The notes under the pieces were generated by a model. That model was not told the DNA's origin. It searched no databases and saw only the letters and a list, made by a program, of their open reading frames with translations. From contig JAMQCK010000714.1 of NCBI GenBank assembly GCA_024196135.1, forward strand, positions 1 through 17,194: a stretch of DNA of 17,194 nucleotides, read 5' to 3'. The translations under genes were made by a program, and so were the position numbers. The DNA comes from Pleurotus ostreatus/Saccharomyces cerevisiae fusant (taxonomy: Eukaryota; Opisthokonta). Within the stretch, counting starts at the first letter, position 1. Each line of letters opens with the position of its first letter. This document shows positions 1 through 6,399 of the stretch, one piece after another.

Positions 1-57
1 TGACTGACGCACGCTCAGCTTTCCACCAACAGTTTCTTCGCGTTGACATTTGCCGCA

Positions 58-1164
58 ATGTACCAGTCAAACCAGCGGTCCTGTCTTCCCCTTCGCGCCC
101 TAGCCTCGCAGCATGGCGCCAACCGATTCGCACCTTATTGCCCGCCGCCGCATATCCTGTTCGCGCCCAGGTTGTCGACCATTCCCCTTCCGGACGTTCC
201 CTCGGAAACGAGCAATGCAAGCCCCATCACCTTCATGCTCGCATCTTCGGCGCAGACGGTGCCTTCGCAAGTTGTACCTCCGACTTTGGCAGGACCTGTT
301 CCGTCCACGATTGCGTCTCAGCTTGCTCATCAGTCACAGCCAGTGCAGCAAAGGCCGTCTGCTTTGACCACTGCCGCGTCCGCTCGCCTTTCTATGACGA
401 AGGCGGCTTGTCAATCGTCGGCTGTGGCGCACGACTCGGCTCCTCCGCCTGCTACGTCCAATGTCATGCCTGCGCAACCCGTTGCAGGTGCAGCACGTCA
501 CTCACCTGCCACCGATGCGGGCGCGCCTTCTCCCCCAGGCGCTGCCGACGCTCAGAACACGGCCGACAATGTAGTAGCTCAGTCCTCGTTCTCGACGCCG
601 CTCTCCGCTAAAGCAAGTCGCGGCTCGTCTTTCAAAGACGGACACGTCGAGTTAAGCGGCACCGAGTCCTTTGCGGGTGGCATCTGTGTTCTTCCCGTGC
701 TCACTCCTTGGACCTCCATCAAGTCCTTGACGGTGACGGGTCCTATCACGATTAACGATCTGCACCTCATCCTGTACCAAGCGACGAAGCTGGAGAAGGC
801 GGTGTTTGCGTCTATCTTGCCGGACACAGAGAAGGAGAGGTGCAGGTTCCGGATTCATGCGAATAACCTTCAACAGTTGACGCTGGAGGATGTACAAACG
901 CCTATCGGCGACTTACTCGACGATCTTCGAGCTGTGAAACTGCATCGGATCCACTTCACCTATAAAGCTTCTACGGCTCAACTTGCCCTGTGCACTGACG
1001 AGCTGTATATTTCCAACTTGCTCGTGCGCGCGTCTCGCAAGGGAGCCGCGGGCACGATGACTGTTGCCTGTAATGACTCTTGGTACAAAGCTAATTGCGC
1101 TCAGGCGTTCCAGAAGCAGCTGAGCGCTCTCACGAAGTCTACTTGGACTGCAACTGTAGATTGA
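58..1164 (+). CDS. Hypothetical protein, low-complexity N-terminal half
   Basis: An uninterrupted 368-codon frame starts at the first ATG (58, context GCCGCAATG). The frame is open upstream only to a stop at 1-3, so a spliced upstream exon cannot be excluded. Residues about 1-200 are Ala/Ser/Pro/Thr/Gln-rich and probably disordered. Residues about 205-368 look globular, with alternating hydrophobic stretches (SIKSLTVTGPITINDLHLIL, LQQLTLEDV) that loosely resemble the LRR-like part of fungal F-box proteins; no F-box is visible. It converges on the F-box gene ending at 1227, leaving only 62 bp between stop codons. I do not recognise a family. The long open frame and a sensible C-terminal half argue for a real gene, but the N-terminal half could be a spurious extension. 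Confidence 0.5.
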   Translation: MYQSNQRSCLPLRALASQHGANRFAPYCPPPHILFAPRLSTIPLPDVPSETSNASPITFMLASSAQTVPSQVVPPTLAGPVPSTIASQLAHQSQPVQQRPSALTTAASARLSMTKAACQSSAVAHDSAPPPATSNVMPAQPVAGAARHSPATDAGAPSPPGAADAQNTADNVVAQSSFSTPLSAKASRGSSFKDGHVELSGTESFAGGICVLPVLTPWTSIKSLTVTGPITINDLHLILYQATKLEKAVFASILPDTEKERCRFRIHANNLQQLTLEDVQTPIGDLLDDLRAVKLHRIHFTYKASTAQLALCTDELYISNLLVRASRKGAAGTMTVACNDSWYKANCAQAFQKQLSALTKSTWTATVD

Positions 1165-1226
1165 ATGAAGAAATTCAGGAGGACAATAATCGTTGTGTAC
1201 TTATATCTGTAACTATGTACTCTCTA

Positions 1227-2961
1227 TCACGCCCACCAAATGTCCATGCCGTATTGCTCCTTCAAGCATTGGAACCCTGATATATCCTTGGAATGTCGAC
1301 CCTGACATGAGTAGTGGTAAGCAACATCCACTATGCGCAGAGGTAGGAGATGCTGTCGACGCGAGGTAATCATGTCCGCGAGGATACCGTCTGTCGTTGC
1401 ACATTGGTCGATGATCAGATTGATCAAGCCAGGCGCAAGTGGCGATCCATATGCGGGATCCAAGAAAGCGAAGAACGCGTCCCGTACAAGCGAACCGCTC
1501 ACTTGCAGCGTGGTAAGCGACGCTGTCTGAGGGAGCTGGAGCAGAGCTATCAAGTCTCCTTCAGACAGGCTAACTGCATCCGATATTTCCAAGACATGTA
1601 ATCCTCCCGATATCGCCTGAACGAATTGTCGCAGAATCCTCGCATCATGGCAAGGCCAAGCAGGGGGGTCGCTCGCTTTCGATCGCAACCTCACTTCGCG
1701 AAGTGAAGGGAATCGAAGGCTTTGCAGTAGAGAGTCAAGCGGCTGGTCGTCGCAGATGATGAGGCTCTGCAGACAGTGCTGGGTGATAGGGGTTTGCAGC
1801 GGTCTCAAGGGCTCATCGGCGTCGGGGCAGAGGCGAACATCGAGCTGCGCCAGCGACTGCCCAATAGCTATGATTTCGAGGAACTCGGAGCGAGGAATAG
1901 GGGAGTCATCGATGTGGGCGCTGACGAGCCGATGCCAGGGGACGTCCTTCGGAAGCGGTATACTGCAGATCTCCAGGTAGCTCTTTCTCGAGAAATGCAC
2001 CATTTGCGGCGAGGTGGCATACAAGCGGGAGAGCACCTGTGTTTCTTCTCCGCCCTCAACAAGCTGGACAGAGATCTCGCGCAATACGGATGCTGCTCCG
2101 GGCAGGAGGGCTGCGAGCCGACGACACGATGCGTGTACGACGGTGAGTTCGAGCACGCGTATCTGCGCGATGTGCAAGATGATGAAGTCGAGGGCGCAGT
2201 AGCATCGCTGGTCCGCCGGAGTGACCGGAAGTCCATGTCTGAACTTGTGAGGACCTTTCCAGCGTAAGAGCCACGCTTCATAATCGCTGTATTCGAACAG
2301 CATATCCGTGCCGCGGGCTCTGTCCGCAAATAGACGGGCGAGTTCGATGGGACGGTGGTCGTGCACGCTTGGGCATCCCCTCAACGAAATCCGCTGCCAT
2401 AGAGTCGGAAGGTTGATCGCCACGTCTCTCCAATACCGGCAGACATGGCTGATGACGAGAGGTTCGTACCGACGGTTGGGCTTCGCATATTCCACGCGCA
2501 GCGGCAGGATGTGCACGAATATCTCCGCCAAGATTTCGGGCGGAATCTCGTTCACGAAGGCAATATGAACGCCACTTGACACCGGGGAAAGGGAGATCGT
2601 GAGGGGTGACAGCTCGGGATTTCCGTAGCCTGGGCGCCAGGAGTCGAGGGAGAGCGGTGGTAGCGCAGGGGAATAGGCGGGGTGCGTAGACTCGGGAGAG
2701 CACAAGAGCTCATCATGAGGGTTGACCGCAGGAGCGCGAGCGTCGTGGGTTCCGATATCATGCGGCGGCGCGGATTGTGGCGAGGAGCACGGGTTGGAGG
2801 GACTTGCGCTCGACGCATTCCAGCGCTGTTAGCGACTGTCAGAGAGAGGTAGCTTCCAATATTAATGTTAGTCTCACCGTCTGAAGTTGAAGGATGGCTG
2901 AGGTGGTAGGACCCGGCGCCTGCGCAGGAGACTGACGCGAACCTCGGCCGTTGTAGGACAT
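1227..2961 (-). CDS. F-box-like domain protein with LRR-like C-terminus
   Basis: Two exons give 560 aa: 2961-2878 and 2825-1227, with a 52-nt intron (2826-2877; donor GTGAGA, acceptor AACAG). The second exon has no in-frame ATG before the F-box. Adding exon 1 (ATG at 2961, MSYNGRGSRQ...) restores a start in phase 0, and a TATA box lies 50 bp upstream. Residues about 119-173 are an F-box-like domain (VNEIPPEILAEIF, then VISHVCRYWRDVAINLPTLW), the pattern typical of agaricomycete F-box proteins. The remaining ~390 residues carry degenerate leucine-rich stretches (LRVLEL-, LQSLIICDD-, LREVRLRS-like) expected to bind a substrate. By family knowledge it would act as the substrate adaptor of an SCF ubiquitin ligase via Skp1; the target is unknown. 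The N-terminal ~118 residues are Pro/Ser-rich. Confidence 0.88.
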
Positions 2962-3010
2962 GCTCTTGGCGTAAGCGAGGGAAGGGCGAGACGATCAGCC
3001 ATATCACTAT

Positions 3011-3020
3011 CTTTATATAT
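3011..3020 (-). promoter_or_regulatory. TATA box of the F-box gene
   Basis: The minus strand reads ATATATAAAG here, 50 bp upstream of the proposed ATG at 2961. That spacing puts transcription start about 30 bp downstream and leaves a short 5' UTR. It supports the two-exon model of the F-box gene. No function was tested. Confidence 0.55.
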
Positions 3021-3527
3021 CGAGACATATCCATTGTGGCCCGATAAGGGGATACCATTGTGCGCGTATGGGGGTTCGGAACAAGTTAACACACTCGTTG
3101 TTCCTGCTTCCAAAATCGGAACAAAGGCGGGGCGCATGACCGTCACGGTTTGGTCACGGTTCAACTTTTGCTCGCACACCAGAGTACGTGGATGTCGACT
3201 GCTTAGAGGCAGTTGCAAGATATTCAAACACAAAATTTGAGTAATGATTGGGAGAATTTACAGAGCGAAATGTTAACCTTTGCCTGCATCCGAGGTAAGG
3301 AAGCTCAGAAGGAACGAAGCTTGCATCCTCTAGACCCAGCTGTGCAAGATGGGGCACCCTCATGTTCTAGGTGCACGTAGCGAGAGCGCCACCTCTCTAA
3401 GCTCACCCTTCCTGCGCCTCGCTCCTGGTCTCCATCGAAATCAAAAGCCCATCTTCCCAAGTATCGATCTCGAAGGGGCTTACCGATAACATGCGTCGCG
3501 AGAGGGAACAGAAAGCCAAAGACGGCA

Positions 3528-3624
3528 CGCCAGTTGGCCCCCTCGACAAAGCCGAGGGGTTCACCCTTGGGCCGCGATGAGGCCTGGCGCCGGTCGCGCT
3601 CGAAAGCGCAACCTATTCCAAGGG
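3528..3624 (-). ncRNA. HDV-like self-cleaving ribozyme, copy 1
   Basis: Read on the minus strand from 3624. P1 is 3618-3624 paired with 3564-3570 (CCCTTGG/CCAAGGG). J1/2 holds an extra hairpin (3592-3613). P2 is 3584-3589 paired with 3528-3533 (CGCCAG/CTGGCG). P3 is GCC/GGC (3581-3583, 3571-3573) closing the 7-nt L3 TCATCGC. P1.1 is CA of L3 with TG just after P1. P4 is CCCCTCG/CGAGGGG. J4/2 is GCCAA, with the C opposite 3537 in the place of the HDV catalytic cytosine. The order P1-P2-P3-P3'-P1'-P4-P2' is the HDV-like nested double pseudoknot. Cleavage is predicted 5' of the nucleotide opposite 3624. The first pair is C-G, not the usual G-U. Confidence 0.82.
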
Positions 3625-3660
3625 GGGCTGTTGTGGCCCGGTCTCCCTTGAAGGGAGACC
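3625..3660 (-). other. Leader hairpin pair upstream of ribozyme copy 1
   Basis: Directly 5' of the predicted cleavage site on the minus strand lie two hairpins: GGTCTCCCTT/AAGGGAGACC (3640-3660) and GGGC/GCCC (3625-3639). They correspond in place and layout to those before copies 3 and 4, with different loops and partly different stems. Confidence 0.65.
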
Positions 3661-4190
3661 AGAAGAAAACCTCAGTGGGTCTAAGGATGGCGGAATCGCC
3701 CACAAATTTAGGACGGCTCGAGAGCGATGCTTAGGAGAGATGAAAACCTTGCCGCGCACTCAGGGAGCGGTAAACGAGATGGTGAAGAGGATTGATGAGA
3801 GGACTTCGGCTCGCTGCTGCAAGTGTCTGGGCTTATGCTCGTCCAGAGAAGTGACCTGGGTTGACGTCGCGGAAAGAAATCTGTATTCAGGTCAGTATTC
3901 AGCACGATACAGACGAGTGGTAACAGCTACTCACATGAGGTCAAGCACGCCGCGCTCGATGCGCGGCCAAAGAAAGGTCGGTGTTCTTTCGTCTCAATGC
4001 GGGCTCAGACTCAGCAATGCAAGATCACGGGAGAAGAGTCGCCTGAGGGTCTTGCCAAAATACTTGCAGACGTCGGTGGCGACGACAGGGCGCCAGATCT
4101 CAACGATGTTGAGGCTCAAGGCAAGCTCAGGACGGCATCCTTTCGACGACTCAAACCGAAGAAACACTGATGCCGGCGGGAGCGCGAGCG

Positions 4191-4246
4191 CTATAGAAAA
4201 TGAACCAGCTCAAGTTCAACGCGAGGAGAAGACAGAGCGTACGCAC
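4191..4246 (-). other. Intron A upstream of ribozyme copy 1
   Basis: A 56-nt intron on the minus strand: donor GTGCGT (4246), acceptor TATAG (4191). The following exon starts CGCTCGCGCTCCCGCCGG, recognisably the same exon edge as in the other two units. The distance to its ribozyme (567 nt) is about twice that in units 3 and 4. Confidence 0.5.
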
Positions 4247-4395
4247 AGGAACTTAAATGACGCGTGAGTCCATAAACTTGGAGTGCGCGCGATGCTTCAC
4301 TGGGACGCGCGCAGAAAAGTTACCCTCAATGGAGCCATCGCCAAAGCGCTTGACGGCGACGGCGTGCTCACGCTTACTCAAGTACGAACCAAAAC

Positions 4396-4446
4396 CTGCA
4401 AAAGACGGTCAGCGTCGGAAGGTAGAGGAGCGAAGGAAGAGCGCAC
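4396..4446 (-). other. Intron B after ribozyme copy 2
   Basis: A 51-nt intron on the minus strand: donor GTGCGC (4446), branch GCTGAC, acceptor TGCAG (4396). It begins 29 nt after the end of the ribozyme. Confidence 0.7.
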
Positions 4447-4474
4447 CTCACACCAGAAGCCGGTAGTCGAGATA

Positions 4475-4563
4475 CGCCAGTTGGCCCTCCCCTTTCGAGG
4501 AGGTTCACCCTTGGACCACGATGAGGTCTGGCGCCGGTGTACAAAGTACACCTATTCCAAGGG
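4475..4563 (-). ncRNA. HDV-like self-cleaving ribozyme, copy 2
   Basis: This is the most compact copy (89 nt). P1 CCCTTGG/CCAAGGG and P2 CGCCAG/CTGGCG are as in copy 1. P3 is ACC/GGT instead of GCC/GGC, so the outer pair changed on both sides. L3 is TCATCGT, P1.1 CA/TG, P4 CCTCC/GGAGG (4499-4503 with 4486-4490) and J4/2 GCCAA. The J1/2 hairpin is a perfect GGTGTAC/GTACACC stem with a 3-nt loop. The upstream leader hairpins of copies 1, 3 and 4 are absent; instead the minus strand has a TCAAGA-rich flank shared with copy 5. Confidence 0.84.
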
Positions 4564-4712
4564 GGTCTTGAGGCACGCAATCTTGATTCTTGAAGCACAC
4601 AGCAAGTTGAGGCACGCGTCTTGAGGTCTTGCGACTTGCTCTTACTCCGCGGCCGGTCTTGAGGACGTTGAGGTCTTGCGCCTTGCCTTCACTCCCGTCT
4701 TGAGGGGCCTTT

Positions 4713-4801
4713 CTCCTTGCTGCCCTTTTGCTCCTTGCTGCCCTCTTGCTCCTTGCTGTTCGCCCGACGAAGGCTTGCTCCTTGATGTTCGCCCGACGAG
4801 G
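4713..4801 (+). repeat. Short degenerate minisatellite
   Basis: Two 18-bp units (CTCCTTGCTGCCCTTTTG and a one-base variant; 4713-4748) are followed by two longer units that start CTCCTTG and continue with TTCGCCCGACGA (4749-4777 and 4778-4801). It lies in the short spacer between ribozyme copies 2 and 3. Confidence 0.8.
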
Positions 4802-4823
4802 TCTTCCTACGCATCGTCAGACA

Positions 4824-4950
4824 CGCCAGTTGGCCCCCACCCGCAAAGCTGGTGGGGTTCACCCTTGGGCCGCGTTGAGGCCTGGCGCCGGGACACGGTC
4901 GACGGCGGCCTCTTGAGGGTCTGCCGCCGACTCGCGCCCTATTCCAAGGG
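4824..4950 (-). ncRNA. HDV-like self-cleaving ribozyme, copy 3
   Basis: 127 nt. P1, P2 and J4/2 (GCCAA) are identical to the other copies. P3 is GCC/GGC, L3 TCAACGC and P1.1 CA/TG. P4 is a different, longer stem (CCCCACC... with ...GGTGGGG). The J1/2 insert is the longest of the set, a GC-rich hairpin of about 50 nt built around GTCGGCGGC/GCCGCCGTC. It is preceded on the minus strand by the two leader hairpins at 4951-4987. Unlike copies 2, 4 and 5, no intron B follows it directly; copy 2 follows instead. Confidence 0.82.
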
Positions 4951-4987
4951 AAGGCCCTTCAGGCCCGGTCTCCCCGTTAGGGAGACC
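4951..4987 (-). other. Leader hairpin pair upstream of ribozyme copy 3
   Basis: On the minus strand a GGTCTCCC/GGGAGACC hairpin (4967-4987) is followed by a GGCC/GGCC hairpin (4953-4965), which abuts the predicted cleavage site at 4950/4951. Confidence 0.65.
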
Positions 4988-5210
4988 TAGTAAAGGAGAA
5001 AGGTGGATGGAACGGTGCGAGAGCATGAGAGCCTAATGAGATAATGAGATGACAAGACTTGAGCACGATGAAGGCCGGAATAGCGATGTTGGGAGAGCGA
5101 AACGAGATGACGATAGCACGAGCCTAGCGGACAACAAGCATGCCGCGGCGGCGACTCAGCACCACAACTGATAATTCCGAGGGTACGTTGAGGTCGGCGG
5201 AAGCACGACA

Positions 5211-5260
5211 CTATAAACTGATGAGCATGTGTCCGGAAGGGAAACAGAAGTGACACGCAC
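5211..5260 (-). other. Intron A upstream of ribozyme copy 3
   Basis: A 50-nt intron on the minus strand: donor GTGCGT (5260), acceptor TATAG (5211). The exon after it begins TGTCGTGCTTCCGCCGAC. Its interior is unlike that of the 5923-5970 copy although both edges are conserved. Confidence 0.6.
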
Positions 5261-5471
5261 GTTAAACTCATACGATGGATGCGTCGGTCAGGATGGCGCG
5301 AGAGTTATAAGCGTCTTCGCACAAGAGCTACGAGCCGCTCTTCCTCTCAAAGCTTAGCACGAAACCTCGGAATGGGAGACTGAGAAGGCAAATGCCACTC
5401 AGCACGCTCTTGCCAAGCGCCAACGGTTGCGCTCGAGAGCACGCCTCAAGCTCACTCAATCACGCATCACA

Positions 5472-5522
5472 CTGCGAAAGACGATCAGCGACGATGAAGC
5501 ATGAACAAGCGAATGAACATAC
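5472..5522 (-). other. Intron B after ribozyme copy 4
   Basis: A 51-nt intron on the minus strand: donor GTATGT (5522), branch GCTGAT, acceptor CGCAG (5472). The donor hexamer differs from the other copies but remains a valid fungal donor. Confidence 0.7.
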
Positions 5523-5548
5523 CTCATGCTCACTTCTTCGAGCGAGAA

Positions 5549-5640
5549 CGCCAGTTGGCCCTCTCGACAAAGCCGAGAGGTTCACCCTTGGGCCACGCTG
5601 AGGCCTGGCGCCGGTGTACGAAGTACACCTAGTCCAAGGG
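5549..5640 (-). ncRNA. HDV-like self-cleaving ribozyme, copy 4
   Basis: 92 nt. P1 CCCTTGG/CCAAGGG, P2 CGCCAG/CTGGCG, P3 GCC/GGC, L3 TCAGCGT, P1.1 CA/TG, P4 CCTCTCG/CGAGAGG, J4/2 GCCAA. The J1/2 hairpin is GGTGTAC/GTACACC with loop TTC. It sits in the best-preserved unit: intron A at 5923-5970, leader hairpins at 5641-5677, ribozyme, then intron B at 5472-5522. Confidence 0.84.
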
Positions 5641-5677
5641 AAGGCCCTTCGGGCCCGGTCTCCCCGTCAGGGAGACC
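5641..5677 (-). other. Leader hairpin pair upstream of ribozyme copy 4
   Basis: On the minus strand a GGTCTCCC/GGGAGACC hairpin (5657-5677) is followed by GGGCC/GGCCC (5643-5655), ending just before the predicted cleavage site. It is nearly identical to the copy 3 leader. Confidence 0.65.
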
Positions 5678-5922
5678 TTGTGATAGAGGAATGGAGGATA
5701 TAACGGTGCGAGAGGAAGAGGGCCGAATGCGATGACGAGACTCAAGCACAACGACGGCGAGACGGGCGATGACGGGGCAAGCGAGCGCGTGATGTGGACC
5801 TCCAAATGCGCGATACTGATGAGCACGAGCGGTCGAAGGGCGGAAGTTCGGGGGCGAGAAGGTGAGGAGTACCAGGCAGCTTATCAGACCGAGAGCACGT
5901 TGACGTCGGCGGAGGCGCGACA

Positions 5923-5970
5923 CTGAAGGTTCGTCAGCATGATTCGGGGAGAGGTCGAAGGGGCACGCAC
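5923..5970 (-). other. Intron A upstream of ribozyme copy 4
   Basis: A 48-nt intron on the minus strand: donor GTGCGT (5970), branch GCTGAC, acceptor TTCAG (5923). The next exon opens with TGTCGCGCCTCCGCCGAC, matching the exon after the corresponding intron of the next unit. Confidence 0.62.
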
Positions 5971-6192
5971 GGTAACTCAAGCGCTAGAGGCGTTAGCTCG
6001 CATGGTGCGAGAGACCCCAGGGTCTTACAGTGAGGGGAGCTTAGACAGCGACGAGAGCTGTAACTCGTGCGCAATCTCAATCTCAGCATGGCACAACGAA
6101 CGGCAAGGCTGAACCCAGCGCGCAGTCGCAATACGCCGACTATTGCGGTCGGCGGCAAGCCAAGCTTACTCAGTCACGCAGCGGCCATCACT

Positions 6193-6243
6193 CTACGAAA
6201 GATGGTCAGCATCGATGGAGTAGAAACAAGAGAATGGACTCAC
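6193..6243 (-). other. Intron B after ribozyme copy 5
   Basis: A 51-nt intron on the minus strand: donor GTGAGT (6243), branch site GCTGAC, pyrimidine run, acceptor CGTAG (6193). Two other units have a 51-nt segment with the same signals at the same distance from the ribozyme, while the interior differs. Length matches the introns of the neighbouring protein genes (49-59 nt). Confidence 0.72.
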
Positions 6244-6267
6244 CTCACGCTCACTCCCGCGCTCCAA

Positions 6268-6388
6268 CGCCAGTTGGCCCTCCCCTTTCAGGAAGGTAAA
6301 CCCTTCCCTTCCGGAGAGGTTCACCCTTGGACCACGTTGAGGTCTGGCGCCGGTGCACCGCCCGCCGGCGGAGCACCTATCCCAAGGG
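6268..6388 (-). ncRNA. HDV-like self-cleaving ribozyme, copy 5
   Basis: 121 nt, and the first copy met by minus-strand transcription. P3 is ACC/GGT as in copy 2, L3 TCAACGT, P1.1 CA/TG, J4/2 GCCAA. P4 is a long arm (about 6281-6319) with CCTCTCC/GGGGAGG at its base and an inner AAGGGTTTACCTT stem. The J1/2 insert is a GGTGC/GCACC stem capped by CCGCC/GGCGG. It shares its upstream TCAAGA-rich flank with copy 2 and lacks the leader hairpins. Intron B follows at 6193-6243. Confidence 0.83.
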
Positions 6389-6399
6389 ATCTTGAGGCA

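Larger units (their letters stand above)
3528..6388 (-). repeat. Tandem array of ribozyme- and intron-bearing noncoding units
   Basis: Five related elements have P1 ends at 3624, 4563, 4950, 5640 and 6388, all on the minus strand. Read 5'->3' on that strand, a full unit is: intron A, an exon of about 280 nt, two leader hairpins (in copies 1, 3 and 4), HDV-like ribozyme, about 25 nt, intron B (51 nt), and a spacer leading to the next intron A. Copies 3 and 4 are 690 bp apart and copies 4 and 5 are 748 bp apart. Copies 2 and 3 are only 387 bp apart, as if a unit lost its middle. Similarity between units is patchy outside the ribozyme, splice signals and leader, so the array is old or under structural selection only. 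Frames are full of stops and no reverse transcriptase, transposase or terminal repeat was seen. Confidence 0.85.

Noticed and set aside
3305..3703. 132-codon minus-strand frame reading through ribozyme copy 1
   Set aside because: It covers the structured RNA and leader hairpins and the frame is not kept in other copies, so coding is unlikely.
4089..4105. A plus-strand stretch matching the ribozyme P2-P3-L3 core (GGCGCCAGATCTCAACG)
   Set aside because: It matches 16 of 17 bases of the core but lacks a matching P1 in the right place, has a different hairpin where P3/L3 should be, and no CTGGCG P2' follows. At most it is a decayed inverted fragment.
3740..4267. 175-codon plus-strand open frame
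   Set aside because: It is antisense to the ribozyme array and overlaps intron A of unit 1. The protein has no recognisable features and a composition set by the purine-rich strand.
5582..5980. Minus-strand frame partly similar to one at 4987-5271 in the next unit
   Set aside because: A short run (RRQRALGLIS versus RRPQRTLGIIS) is alike, but the frames diverge soon after, cross intron A and run into the leader and ribozyme. The similarity is better explained by DNA homology of the units.
3528..6388. CRISPR array or prokaryotic repeat
   Set aside because: Spacing is hundreds of bases, the repeats are structured and divergent, and the surroundings are clearly fungal nuclear genes.
3528..6388. 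Hammerhead ribozyme or tRNA genes
   Set aside because: No hammerhead core (CUGAUGA with GAAA) and no tRNA A/B boxes with a cloverleaf were found.
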